Shown here: positions 9,096-17,584 of the stretch, in pieces | How the letters are laid out: each line of letters starts with the position of its first letter | How positions within the stretch are numbered: the stretch's first letter is position 1 | DNA from: CAVSUB01 sp963816725 | GTDB lineage: Bacteria; Acidobacteriota; Vicinamibacteria; Vicinamibacterales; 2-12-FULL-66-21 | Direction of reading: 5' to 3' | Assembly (NCBI GenBank): GCA_963816725.1 | Contig: CAWFMC010000021.1 | Coordinates: 1 to 64,000 of the forward strand | DNA: 64,000 nucleotides | Notes under the pieces: model-generated | What the model saw: only the letters and a program-made list of their open reading frames with translations | The model's database searches: none | What the model was told of the DNA's origin: nothing | Position numbers and translations under genes: made by a program

Positions 9096-11456
9096 ATGCC
9101 GACGTCTCCCGTGTTGCCGAAACTCGTGGGCCAGCGCGTCAAGCGGCGCGAAGACCCGCGTCTCATCCAGGGTCGTGGCACGTATGTGGACGACATCGCG
9201 CTCGTCGGCATGCTGCACCTGGCGTTCAAGCGCAGCGACGTCGCGCACGGCCGCATCCGCTCCATCGACACAAGTGCGGCGGAGGCGATGGACGGCGTGG
9301 AAGCGGTGTTCACCGGGGCGCAGATCGCGGAGTTCCTGGCGCCCATGCCTATCGGCACGCCGTTCCCGTCGCCCGACCACCGCGCGGTAGCGGTCGACAC
9401 GGTCCGCTACGGCGGCGAGGCGGTCGCCGTCGTCGTGGCCAGCGATCGCTATCTGGCGCGGGACGCCGCCGACGCCATCGTCGTGGACTACGACACACTG
9501 CCCGCGGTCGTCGATCTCGAGCTCGCGATGACCGGGCAGCCGACGGTGATCCATTCCGCCTTTCCGAACAACCTGGCGGTGGCGCTGGTGCCGAGCGGCA
9601 CCGGCGTGAGCGCGTCCGGCGTCGACGATTCGGCGATCGACGAGGCGTTCGCCAAGGCAGAGGTCGTCATCTCACAGCGGATGATGAACCAGCGGCTCGC
9701 GCCGTCGGCGATGGAGTCGAGAGGGGTGGTGGCGCACTACGAGCCGGGGAAGGGCACGATGACCATCTGGTCGTCGACGCAGAACCCGCACATCCTGCGG
9801 ACGTTCATCGCCGCGATGACCGGGTTGGGCCAGGATCAGGTCCGGGCCATCGCACCGGAAGTGGGCGGCGGCTTCGGCGCCAAGATCAACATCTACGCGG
9901 AAGAATACGTCACGGCCGCGATCTCCAAGCGGCTCGGCATCCCAGTGAAGTGGATCGAAGACCGCTCGGAGGCCTTCGTGGCCACGACCCACGGGCGCGA
10001 CATCCTGGGCTACGTGGACCTCGCGGCCAAGCGCGACGGCACGGTGCTCGGCTTGAAGCTGCGCCTGATCGCCGATATCGGCGCCTACAACATGCTGCTG
10101 ACCGCGGCGATCCCGACGCTCACGATGATGATGGCGAACGCGACCTATCGCATTCCGGCCATCCGCACGACGCTGACCGAGGTGTTCACGAACAAGACCC
10201 CGACCGATGCCTACCGCGGCGCCGGGCGTCCCGAAGCAACCTACTTCGTCGAGCGCGCGATGGATATGCTGGCGCGGGAGCTCCAGATGGATCCGGCGGA
10301 GCTCCGCCGGAAGAACTTCATCCAGCCAAACCAGTTTCCGTTTGTGACGCAGATGGGCGCCACCTACGACTCGGGCGACTATGAGAAGGCGCTCGACAAG
10401 GCTCTCGAAACAGCCAAATGGGAAGCGTTGAAGGCCGAGCGTGACGCCGCCCGCGCTCAGGGCCGGCTGGTCGGCCTGGGACTCGCGATGTACGTGGAGG
10501 TCTGCGGAATCGGCCCATCCTCATCGCTGCCGACCGGCGGGTGGGAGCACTCGCAGGTGACGATTGAACGGGACGGCCGGATCAGCGCCACGACCGGCGC
10601 CTCGCCGCACGGCCAGGGGAACGAGACGACCTTCGCGCAGATGCTGGCCGATCAGTTCGGCGTGCCCCTCGAACACGTCACGATCCTGCACGGCGACACG
10701 GGCGTCGTGAAACAGGGCATCGGCTCCTTCGGCAGCCGGTCGCAGGCGGTGGGCGGCACCGCCCTGCACCTGGCCGGCGCGAAGGTCAAGACCAAGATGG
10801 CCAAGTTCGCTGCCGCGCTGCTCGAGGCGCACGAGGACGATCTCGTGTTTCAGAACGGCATGATTTCGGTCAAAGGATCGCCCGCGGCCGGGAAGTCGTT
10901 CGCGAGCGTCGCGTCATACGCCTATGTGCCGGTGCCCCTGCCCGAAGGGCTCGAGCCGGGCCTGAGCGACGAGGCGTTCTTCGAACCGGCCAACAACACG
11001 TATCCGTTCGGATGCCACATCGCGATGCTCGAGATCGACCGGGAAACGGGCGAGCCGACGCTGCTGAAAGTCGTGGCGGTTGACGATGCGGGACATCTGA
11101 TCAACCCGCTCATCGTCGAGGGGCAGATTCACGGCGGTCTCGCCCAGGGCATCGGCCAGGCGTTGATTGAAGAAGTGGTCTACAGCGAGGAAGGCCAGTT
11201 GCTGACCGGCTCGTTCATGGACTACGCCATCCCCCGGGCGATCGATTTTCCGCATTTCGAGCTCGAGGCCACGGTGACGCCGACGCCGGTCAACCCGCTG
11301 GGCGCAAAAGGTGTGGGTGAGGCCGGCACGCTCGGCTCGACGCCGTGCGTCGTCGCCGCGGCAGTCGACGCGCTCAGCGAGTTCGGGGTCAAGCACATCG
11401 ACATGATGCTCCGGCCCGAAAAGCTGTGGCGCATCATTCAGGGAGGCGCCTCGTGA
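9096..11456 (+). CDS. coxL: Form II CO dehydrogenase-like molybdopterin large subunit
   Basis: The 786-residue catalytic subunit of the molybdenum hydroxylase. The N-terminus KLVGQRVKRREDPRLIQGRG is typical of CoxL-like proteins. The active-site loop reads AYRGAGR (residues 372-378), the signature of form II (BMS-type) enzymes; true aerobic form I CO dehydrogenases have AYRCSFR. The catalytic Glu is E742 in KGVGEAGTLGS. Form II enzymes are only sometimes active on CO and may hydroxylate other small organics, so the substrate is uncertain. AGAGG lies upstream of the ATG. It overlaps the coxM start by four bases (GTGA). Confidence 0.93.
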   Translation: MPTSPVLPKLVGQRVKRREDPRLIQGRGTYVDDIALVGMLHLAFKRSDVAHGRIRSIDTSAAEAMDGVEAVFTGAQIAEFLAPMPIGTPFPSPDHRAVAVDTVRYGGEAVAVVVASDRYLARDAADAIVVDYDTLPAVVDLELAMTGQPTVIHSAFPNNLAVALVPSGTGVSASGVDDSAIDEAFAKAEVVISQRMMNQRLAPSAMESRGVVAHYEPGKGTMTIWSSTQNPHILRTFIAAMTGLGQDQVRAIAPEVGGGFGAKINIYAEEYVTAAISKRLGIPVKWIEDRSEAFVATTHGRDILGYVDLAAKRDGTVLGLKLRLIADIGAYNMLLTAAIPTLTMMMANATYRIPAIRTTLTEVFTNKTPTDAYRGAGRPEATYFVERAMDMLARELQMDPAELRRKNFIQPNQFPFVTQMGATYDSGDYEKALDKALETAKWEALKAERDAARAQGRLVGLGLAMYVEVCGIGPSSSLPTGGWEHSQVTIERDGRISATTGASPHGQGNETTFAQMLADQFGVPLEHVTILHGDTGVVKQGIGSFGSRSQAVGGTALHLAGAKVKTKMAKFAAALLEAHEDDLVFQNGMISVKGSPAAGKSFASVASYAYVPVPLPEGLEPGLSDEAFFEPANNTYPFGCHIAMLEIDRETGEPTLLKVVAVDDAGHLINPLIVEGQIHGGLAQGIGQALIEEVVYSEEGQLLTGSFMDYAIPRAIDFPHFELEATVTPTPVNPLGAKGVGEAGTLGSTPCVVAAAVDALSEFGVKHIDMMLRPEKLWRIIQGGAS

Positions 11457-12310
11457 TTTCGACGACGTTCGAATACAGCCGCGCCACGTCACTGGACGAC
11501 GCGCTCGCCAGGCTTCGCGCGGCTAACGGTGCGGGTAAGCTGGTCGCCGGCGGCCACAGTCTGATCCCGCTGATGAAGCTGCGGTTGAGCGAGCCCGCGA
11601 CGCTGATCGACATCGCCCGCATTCCGGGCCTGTCCGGCATCCGTGAAACGGAGGGCGGGATTGAAATCGGTGCGAGCACCGTCCATCACGACGTGGCGGC
11701 GTCAGCGTTGCTGCGCAGGGTCTGCCCGCTGATTGCCGAGGCCGCAGCATCGATCGGCGATCCACAGGTCCGCAACCGCGGCACGCTCGGCGGGAGCCTG
11801 GCCCACGCCGATCCCTCCGCCGACTACCCGGCGGCGATGCTCGCGCTCGACGCCGACATCCACGTCGTGGGTCCGAGCGGCCCGCGTGTGGCCAAGGCCC
11901 ACGATTTCTTCCGCGGGCTGTTCACCGTCGACCTGGCTGCCGACGAGATCATCGTTGCCGTACGGTTCAGGCCGGTGGGCTGTGCCGCCTACGCCAAGCT
12001 CTATCAGCGTGCGTCGCACTTCGCCATCGTCGGGGTGGCGGCCGCTCTGGAAGTGGAGAAGGGGACCATTCGATCGGCGCGAATCGGCCTGACCGGAGCC
12101 AGCTCGCACGCGACCCGCTTGACCGATGTGGAGAAGGCGCTCGCCGGGAAACCGCTGTCGGCGGGCAGCATCGACGATGCGGCACGACTCGCCGGTGCCA
12201 GCCTGCAGGACATCAACTCCGATATCCACGCCAGTGCCGAGTATCGGCGCGCGATGATTCCCGTGTTCACGGCACGCGCGTTGAAGCGAGCGCTGGAGCG
12301 GGCGGCCTAG
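11453..12310 (+). CDS. coxM: CO dehydrogenase-type FAD-binding medium subunit
   Basis: A 285-residue FAD subunit. The flavin-binding motifs AGGHSLIPLMKLR (about 32-44) and GTLGGSLAHADP are intact, followed by the CO_deh_flav_C domain. The start is GTG at 11453, overlapping the coxL stop as GTGA, which gives the family N-terminus STTFEYSRATSLDDAL. It accepts electrons from CoxS and passes them to the respiratory chain. Its stop codon shares two bases with the stop of the convergent coxG, so the structural and maturation halves of the locus meet tail to tail with no room for a conventional terminator. Confidence 0.94.
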   Translation: MISTTFEYSRATSLDDALARLRAANGAGKLVAGGHSLIPLMKLRLSEPATLIDIARIPGLSGIRETEGGIEIGASTVHHDVAASALLRRVCPLIAEAAASIGDPQVRNRGTLGGSLAHADPSADYPAAMLALDADIHVVGPSGPRVAKAHDFFRGLFTVDLAADEIIVAVRFRPVGCAAYAKLYQRASHFAIVGVAAALEVEKGTIRSARIGLTGASSHATRLTDVEKALAGKPLSAGSIDDAARLAGASLQDINSDIHASAEYRRAMIPVFTARALKRALERAA

Positions 12311-12747
12311 CCCGCTTCCAGCTTCGCCTTCAGGCACGCGAAGAATCGATCCATCATCATCCTCGCCACCCCGCCGATCAGCCGCTGGCCGACGCGGGCG
12401 ATCGGACCGCCCGTGTGTACGGCTCCGCTCACATCCACCGCGGTTGACGCGCCGGCAGGTCGAAGCGAGATTACCGAGGTGCCCTTCACGAACCCCGCCC
12501 GTCCGTCCCCTTCCATTACCAGACGGTACGAAGTGTGAGGGGTCCTGTCGGTGAGATTGACCGTCCCGTTGTAGGTGCCGGTGATTGCCGCCAGGGCGAC
12601 CGTGAGCGTGACGGCGTATCGATCCTCGCCGTCCGGCTCGAACCGCGTGCAGCCCGGAATGCATGACGACAGTGCCGCCGGATCCATGAGCACGTCCCAC
12701 ACCCGATCCACCGGCGCGTCGAACGTATACGAGCCGAAAATATCCAT
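12307..12747 (-). CDS. coxG: CoxG-like SRPBCC protein
   Basis: A 146-residue protein of the START/SRPBCC fold. It begins MDIFGSYTFDAPVDRVWDVL, the usual N-terminus of carbon monoxide dehydrogenase subunit G. The core features CIPGC near residue 35 and ITGTYNG near 57 are present, and the C-terminus is a helix. In characterised cox operons CoxG is a membrane-recruitment or accessory factor for the enzyme. It is the last gene of the coxD-coxE-coxG operon, 18 bases after coxE. Complete, no anomalies. Confidence 0.9.
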   Translation of the reverse strand: MDIFGSYTFDAPVDRVWDVLMDPAALSSCIPGCTRFEPDGEDRYAVTLTVALAAITGTYNGTVNLTDRTPHTSYRLVMEGDGRAGFVKGTSVISLRPAGASTAVDVSGAVHTGGPIARVGQRLIGGVARMMMDRFFACLKAKLEAG

Positions 12748-12765
12748 GATTGTCTTCTGGGCCAG

Positions 12766-13905
12766 TCAGGCGAGCGCGTTCAGGTGCATCGCGAGGTCCG
12801 CAAGATTCCGCAAGGTCCGTACGGGCAGGAAGTCGTCCACGAATGGCAGCGCCGCCTGGAGGCCGCGCGTCAGCGGCGCGTAATCGGCCGTGCCGATGAG
12901 CGGGTTCAGCCACACGAGTCGATGGCAGCTTCGCTGGAGCCGGGCGATCTGGTCGCGCAGCTCGCCCGGTTCTCCACGATCCCAGCCATCGGAGATGAGC
13001 AGGACCACGGGACCGCCGTTGAGGACGCGCCGGCTCCATCGCTGATGGAACTCCTTCACGGCGCCGCCAATGTGCGTCCCTCCGGACCAGTCCGGCACCG
13101 ACCGCGAGATGGCCGCTAGTGCGGCGTCGGCCCGGCGCGCCCGGAGCTGGCGGGTGATGCGCGTCAGCTGCGTCGCGAACAGGAACGCTTCGACACGGTC
13201 GCCGCGCTTCGTCACGGCGTGGGCGAAGTGCAGGAGCATCCGCACGTATCGCTCCATCGAACCGCTGACGTCGCACAGCAACACCAGCGCACGGCGGCGC
13301 AGGCGTGGCGCGCGCCGCCTGAGTTCCAGCACGTCGCCGCCGGTCCGGACACTGTCGGCGACCGTCCGTCGAAGATCGATGCGCGAGCCGCGGCCCCGAA
13401 TCCATCGCCGGGTCCGACGTTCACCGGGGCTCCAGACGAGACGCGACAGCACCGCGGCCGCTTCGGCGGTTTCGGCAGTCGTGAACGCGGCGAAATCCTT
13501 GTCAGCGAGGCCGCCGCGGTCGCTCCAGGTCTTCACTCCGCCCGGCGTCTCCTGCGTGTCGTCGTCCGGTGTGTCGCGGCCTGGGCTCTCGGTGGCGTTG
13601 CCGATCACCAGGGCTTCCTCGATCACGACCACAGACGCTCGTGACCGTTCAGGCGACGGAGCCTGCCGCGGCTCTCGGCCATGATGCTCGCGCCAGAAGG
13701 TGGTGAAGGCTGCGTCGAAGAGTGCACCCTGTTCACGGCGATGGACGAGCAGCGCCCGGCACGCGTGATAGACCTCGCCGCGTTCCTGCAGGTTCACGTG
13801 CCCGAGGGCATCGACGAGATCGAGCAGGCGGCCGCGGTGGACGTCGATGCCCGCGCGCCGCAGGAGGCGGCCGAAAATCAGCAGGTTATCGAGGAGATGG
13901 GACAT
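12766..13905 (-). CDS. coxE: CoxE-like VWA-domain maturation protein
   Basis: A 379-residue protein with the CoxE architecture. The N-terminal region opens FGRLLRRAGIDVHRGRLLDL, a linker follows, and a C-terminal von Willebrand A domain has the metal-ion-dependent adhesion site DVSGS (in LLCDVSGSMERY). CoxE works with the CoxD AAA+ ATPase to insert or mature the Mo/Cu-type active site of the dehydrogenase, as MoxR/VWA pairs do elsewhere. Its start overlaps the end of coxD by 20 bases, indicating coupled translation. The start ATG gives the expected N-terminus. Confidence 0.9.
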   Translation of the reverse strand: MSHLLDNLLIFGRLLRRAGIDVHRGRLLDLVDALGHVNLQERGEVYHACRALLVHRREQGALFDAAFTTFWREHHGREPRQAPSPERSRASVVVIEEALVIGNATESPGRDTPDDDTQETPGGVKTWSDRGGLADKDFAAFTTAETAEAAAVLSRLVWSPGERRTRRWIRGRGSRIDLRRTVADSVRTGGDVLELRRRAPRLRRRALVLLCDVSGSMERYVRMLLHFAHAVTKRGDRVEAFLFATQLTRITRQLRARRADAALAAISRSVPDWSGGTHIGGAVKEFHQRWSRRVLNGGPVVLLISDGWDRGEPGELRDQIARLQRSCHRLVWLNPLIGTADYAPLTRGLQAALPFVDDFLPVRTLRNLADLAMHLNALA

Positions 13906-14923
13906 CGGCGCGGCGTCTCATGCCGGCATCCGCACTCCGGGCGATGGCGCGATCGAGCAGTTCCATCGTGCCGGGACCTCGGAGCGACTCCAGATCTTCC
14001 TTCGCCTTGAGCACGACGCCCAGCGTTTCCTCGATCGCCTGCGGATCGAGCGTGGCCCGGTCGAGGGCGACGAGCGCGTTGACCCAGTCGATGGTCTCGG
14101 ACACCCCGGGCTTCTTGTAGAGGTCCTCGCCGCGCAACTCCTGCACCATGGCGGTCACCTGCTCGGTCAGGTGCGCCGGCGCGCCCGGAGCGTGCTCGCG
14201 GACGATGGCCACTTCACTCTCGAATGACGGGTACTCGATCCATTGATAGAGGCACCGGCGTTTCAGCGCGTCGTGCACCTCACGGGTGCGATTGGACGTG
14301 AGGACGACCAGCGGAGGCTCTGCTGCCCGCAGCGTCCCGAGCTCGGGAATCGTGATCTGGAATTCGGCGAGCAGCTCGAGGAGGAAACCTTCGAACTCCT
14401 CGTCGGCACGATCGATCTCGTCGATCAAGAGGACGGCCGGACGCGTGCGCAGCGGGTCGATCGCCTGGAGCAACGGCCGTTTGATGAGAAAGGCCTCGCT
14501 GTAGAGCTCGCGACGAGCGCTGTCGCGGCTGAGCGTGCCGGTGGCGTCCAGCAGGCGCAGTTCGAGCAGCTGGCGCGCGTAGTCCCACTCGTACAGCGCG
14601 TGGCCGACATCGATGCCTTCATAGCATTGAAGACGTATCAGGTCCGTGCCCAGAGCGGCGGCGGCCGCCGCGGCCAGCGCCGTCTTGCCTACGCCCGCCT
14701 CGCCCTCGAGAAACAGCGGCCGTTTCAGTCGCAGCGCGAGGAACAGCGACACGGCAAGCCCCTGGTCTGCCACGTAGTGCTGGTCGGCGAGCCGATGCCG
14801 GAGGTCGGAGATGGTTCCGGGAAAAATAGCGGTGACCTTTGAAGGGAAGGGTGAGTATAGCAGTTCGGATGCCCTGCTGCACTCGGCTGCCGAGGCCTGC
14901 CGACCACATTCAGGTCGCCGCAA
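13886..14923 (-). CDS. coxD: CoxD-like MoxR-family AAA+ ATPase
   Basis: A MoxR-type AAA+ ATPase with Walker A GEAGVGKT, Walker B VLLIDEIDRAD and a sensor-1 region LTSNRTRE. CoxD is the ATP-driven chaperone that cooperates with CoxE in active-site assembly. The start is a problem. Family homology begins about at ISDLRHRL, but the nearest conventional in-frame start upstream is TTG at 14923, which adds about 36 unrelated residues. The codon that best fits both homology and a Shine-Dalgarno (AAAGGT, 14835-14840, spacing 7) is ATT at 14827, a non-standard start. Coordinates use the conventional start; the true protein is probably about 313 residues. Confidence 0.88.
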   Translation of the reverse strand: MRRPECGRQASAAECSRASELLYSPFPSKVTAIFPGTISDLRHRLADQHYVADQGLAVSLFLALRLKRPLFLEGEAGVGKTALAAAAAAALGTDLIRLQCYEGIDVGHALYEWDYARQLLELRLLDATGTLSRDSARRELYSEAFLIKRPLLQAIDPLRTRPAVLLIDEIDRADEEFEGFLLELLAEFQITIPELGTLRAAEPPLVVLTSNRTREVHDALKRRCLYQWIEYPSFESEVAIVREHAPGAPAHLTEQVTAMVQELRGEDLYKKPGVSETIDWVNALVALDRATLDPQAIEETLGVVLKAKEDLESLRGPGTMELLDRAIARSADAGMRRRADVPSPR

Positions 14924-15174
14924 CCGGGGTCGACCTGCTGCGCGACCTCATGCCCCGTCAGCACGGCCTCGACGCGCGAGAGCTCGGCAGGATCGCGAAT
15001 CAGTCGACGTAGAGCGCGTCAATCCTTCGCTCGTTACGAGGGCGTTTCCCGTCACGTAAGTCCGCACCGCGATGGTAAGTGTTCGCGCGCGCCGGACGTG
15101 AAAATCCCGAACGAAACACCGCATTGATCATCTGGCCGGAGAGTTGCTGTTTCCTGGATCACGGAGGAAGTATC

Positions 15175-15570
15175 GTGAAGACATGGCATCTCGGCCTCAT
15201 TACTCTCTCGACGTTCATCCTGGTGTCCTGCGGCGGCAGCTCGTCATCGCCGACGACTCCGACGCCGACTCCCACCACGCCCACCGCGCCGGCCACCAGC
15301 GTCTCGGCGACGGTGTCGATCCCGGTCGGTGCGACATCGCTCGGCGCGGGGGCCTACGTGCCCAGCCCGGTCACGATCGCCCCAGGTGGCACGGTCCGCT
15401 GGACCAACGACGACACCATCACCCACACGACCACGTCGAACACGTCGGTGTGGAGCTCCGGTAACGTCAGTCCAGGAGGGCACTTCGACATGACGTTTCC
15501 GACGGCTGGCACGTTCCCCTATCACTGCGCGATCCATCCCGGCATGGTCGGCACCATCGTGGTGCAATAG
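15175..15570 (+). CDS. Plastocyanin-like cupredoxin lipoprotein
   Basis: A 131-residue exported copper protein. A signal peptide ends in the lipobox LVSC, giving a lipidated C19. A Ser/Thr/Pro linker (21-41) follows, then one cupredoxin domain. The type 1 copper ligands are H84 (DTITHTTT), C118, H121 and M124 (YHCAIHPGM), all present and correctly spaced. It likely shuttles electrons at the outer face of the membrane. The GTG at 15175 is preferred because GGAGGA lies seven bases upstream and the signal peptide begins there. It stands alone; a functional link to the nearby cox genes is possible but only positional. Confidence 0.9.
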   Translation: MKTWHLGLITLSTFILVSCGGSSSSPTTPTPTPTTPTAPATSVSATVSIPVGATSLGAGAYVPSPVTIAPGGTVRWTNDDTITHTTTSNTSVWSSGNVSPGGHFDMTFPTAGTFPYHCAIHPGMVGTIVVQ

Positions 15571-15730
15571 CGGGCGCGGCGGCTGGTTGATGGGTTAACG
15601 AACGGCGGCGACCGTGCTCGCAACATAAGGGCGACACGGCCGCCGCCTTCGACGTCCCAGATTACCCTCGAGGAAGGAGTCGAAGGAAGGACGGCGGCCG
15701 GACGAACCGGCGAGAGGCGGGCCTGTCCGT

Positions 15731-16426
15731 CTACTGCAGCTCGCGAATCCTGATATTGCGTAGTTCCAGCGTGCCGGGATGATCGCCCTGGATGCCGAGA
15801 TAGCCCTTCGCCGCTTTTCCGAAGTTCGGATATTTCTGCGGGTCGAACTTGCTGGCCTTGATCGCGGCGTTCCAGTCGGCGCTGCCGACGTCGTACGACG
15901 CCACCTTCTTGCCATTCAGCCAGTGCTCGACGTGGTTGCCCTTGGCGAGGATCCGGGTCTGGTTCCACTCGTTGGCTGGACGCGCGGCATCCTTCGGCGC
16001 GGCGTAGAGGTCGTAGACCGAACCGGCGAGGTGGTTGTCCTTCTTGTTGTCGGCGGCGTTCACGTTGTCGAGCAGCTGGTACTCGGGCGCGCTCCAGTAA
16101 ATCTGGTCGAACTCGTCGGTGCCGCGGTAGAACACGCCGCTGTTGCTGGCGTCACCGATCTTCCAGTCGAGCTCGAGCTCGAAGTCGCCGAACTGGTCCT
16201 TCGACGCGATGTCGTTCGCGTGTCCGTCCTTACGCAGCACGCCGTTCACGATCTCCCAGCAGTCCTTCGCGCCTGGCGCGTCGCACATTTTCGGGGCGTT
16301 GTCGGTCTTGAAGATGCGCCACGCGTTCATGCTCTTGCCGTCGAAGAGCGATTTCCACGGCCCGGCTTTCCCTGCGGCGGGCTGGAGCAACAGGGCAGTC
16401 AGGAGCAACACGATTGTCGGATTCAT
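15731..16426 (-). CDS. Secreted DUF1080 (3-keto-disaccharide hydrolase-like) protein
   Basis: A 231-residue protein with a Sec signal (about 1-19) and one DUF1080 domain, a concanavalin-like jelly roll. Typical elements are PWKSLFDGKSMNAWR near the N-terminus, DFELELDWKIGD, SGVFYRG near the centre, and the C-terminal YLGIQGDHPGTLELRNIRIR. Family members bind or hydrolyse carbohydrate (some are 3-keto-glycoside hydrolases) and are abundant in Acidobacteria and Planctomycetes. Length is normal for a single-domain member. The start ATG at 16426 coincides with the signal peptide. There is no operon partner. Confidence 0.88.
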   Translation of the reverse strand: MNPTIVLLLTALLLQPAAGKAGPWKSLFDGKSMNAWRIFKTDNAPKMCDAPGAKDCWEIVNGVLRKDGHANDIASKDQFGDFELELDWKIGDASNSGVFYRGTDEFDQIYWSAPEYQLLDNVNAADNKKDNHLAGSVYDLYAAPKDAARPANEWNQTRILAKGNHVEHWLNGKKVASYDVGSADWNAAIKASKFDPQKYPNFGKAAKGYLGIQGDHPGTLELRNIRIRELQ

Positions 16427-16619
16427 GGGGAAGATATACCACGACGGCCAACGGCCGTTGGATCAGAAATCTCTCGGGCGCGCGTGGACTCACCATCACC
16501 CCGCCTCGCCATGCGCGCGCCCGAGCGAGCCGTGCACGACTTGCTGCCCATGATGATCTACAGGTGACATCACTTCCCTTGATCACAAGCCGCAATGGCG
16601 CTATAAGAGTCGCTCCGGG

Positions 16620-16660
16620 GGGACAAGACCTATCGGGTTGTCCCGGTTGGTCTGATAGGT
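16620..16660 (+). ncRNA. Candidate H-type pseudoknot in a 304-bp intergenic region
   Basis: This lies in the gene-free stretch 16427-16730. Two perfect 7-base inverted repeats interleave: GGGACAA (16620-16626) pairs with TTGTCCC (16638-16644), and ACCTATC (16628-16634) pairs with GATAGGT (16654-16660). The order A-B-A'-B' is that of an H-type pseudoknot. The second helix can extend by three more pairs with wobbles (16635-16637 with 16651-16653). The structure ends 70 bases before the ATG at 16731, so it could be a leader element. It resembles no riboswitch I recognise. Nothing else stands out in the gap. Confidence 0.3.
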
Positions 16661-16730
16661 GCGCTGGTCGAGGCGATCGTTCCTCGTCGCCGACAGTGGT
16701 CGTCCCGGTTCCCGAACGCGAGGGAGGCAT

Positions 16731-16970
16731 ATGGCAAACGCTGCTGCGACACCTTCTCTCCTCGGTGGAAAACCCTGCCTGTTGATGATGTGTGCCGTCG
16801 TGTTAGCAGGGAGCGCGGCTGTGTCGGTGCCGTGCGCCGCCGCACCGATCACGTATCACTACACAGGTGCGGTGACCACAGGCGTTGGGGCACTACCGGC
16901 AGTGCCCGTCGGGACGCCCGTCACCGTCGCCCAGCATCGTGGACTGTCAGTCGACATCCACAGGGCGTGA
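16731..16970 (+). pseudogene. Truncated secreted protein, possibly a PEP-CTERM-protein 5' fragment
   Basis: A 79-codon frame with a good Shine-Dalgarno (GGGAGG, 16722-16727) and a convincing signal peptide (hydrophobic about 16-34, cleavage near VPCAAA). The mature start is APITYHYTGAVTT. That beginning resembles many PEP-CTERM proteins (APITYTYTG...), which normally continue for 150 or more residues and end in a PEP-CTERM tail. Here the sequence degenerates after GTPVT and stops, and its 3' end overlaps the end of the convergent gene at 16947. I read it as the 5' remnant of a larger gene truncated by a rearrangement, but a short real protein cannot be excluded. Confidence 0.4.
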
Positions 16971-17519
16971 TGGGTCGACAGGCAGGCCTGGCAGACCATC
17001 GAGGCTTCGCGCGTTCTTTGTCTCCCGGTATCGATTGAGCCCACTCGCGCCTTTCGACGCTGACCACCGAGTCAGCGTGTCGCGATCTCGCTGATAACTG
17101 TATTCGGGCACGGCGTATCCGCAGGAATCGCTGATCCGCGTGAGGCCCGCGCGAATGATCGCTCGACTGCCGAGGTGCGAGGGAAAGAGGGGGCTGAGTA
17201 GTTCGTATCGCGGCGAACCGGGCACATGCACCTCGGCGGCGCCGTGCAGGCGGACGATCTTCGGGGACCCTTCAAAGGCGCAGAACATGAACACGATGCG
17301 TCCATTCTCGCGAGCATGAGCGATGGTCTCGATGCCGCTGCCGGTCAGATCCAGGTATGCGACTGCCCGCGGCGTCACGATCCGGAAGGTATCCATCCCC
17401 TTCGGGGAGCAATTGATGAAGCCGTCGCTGGCCAGGGGTGCGGTGGCCACGAAGAAGAGATGTTGGCGCTGGATCCATCGCGACAGTTCCGGCGTGATGC
17501 GGTCGAAGGACTTTCCCAT
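16947..17519 (-). CDS. Pyridoxamine 5'-phosphate oxidase-fold flavoprotein
   Basis: A 190-residue PNPOx-like split-barrel protein. It begins MGKSFDRITPELSRWIQRQ and contains FINCSPKGMDTFRI and ENGRIVFMFCAFEG, typical of the pyridoxamine 5'-phosphate oxidase family that binds FMN, F420 or haem. This subfamily is usually annotated only as PPOX-class and is not the vitamin B6 enzyme PdxH. The ATG at 17519 begins exactly at the family N-terminus; the frame continues upstream but through the neighbouring gene's territory. Soluble and monocistronic. The last ~15 residues (LPVDPSRPVD) are outside the domain and lie where the truncated fragment on the other strand ends. Confidence 0.83.
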   Translation of the reverse strand: MGKSFDRITPELSRWIQRQHLFFVATAPLASDGFINCSPKGMDTFRIVTPRAVAYLDLTGSGIETIAHARENGRIVFMFCAFEGSPKIVRLHGAAEVHVPGSPRYELLSPLFPSHLGSRAIIRAGLTRISDSCGYAVPEYSYQRDRDTLTRWSASKGASGLNRYRETKNARSLDGLPGLPVDPSRPVDVD

Positions 17520-17584
17520 ATGCACTCGATCGTATAGCGCACCTTCCGGAGAGTTGCGGCCGCCGCGGCGTGCCGGCGCGGCGT

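Noticed and set aside
8924..10384. A 486-codon frame overlapping coxS/coxL in another + frame
   Set aside because: Composition is Arg/Gly/Ala/His-rich with no domain, and the in-frame coxL is fully conserved; it is a high-GC shadow frame.
16650..16730. Possible tRNA- or riboswitch-like leader extending beyond the pseudoknot
   Set aside because: No acceptor/TPsiC-like pairing or known riboswitch consensus could be assembled from these bases.
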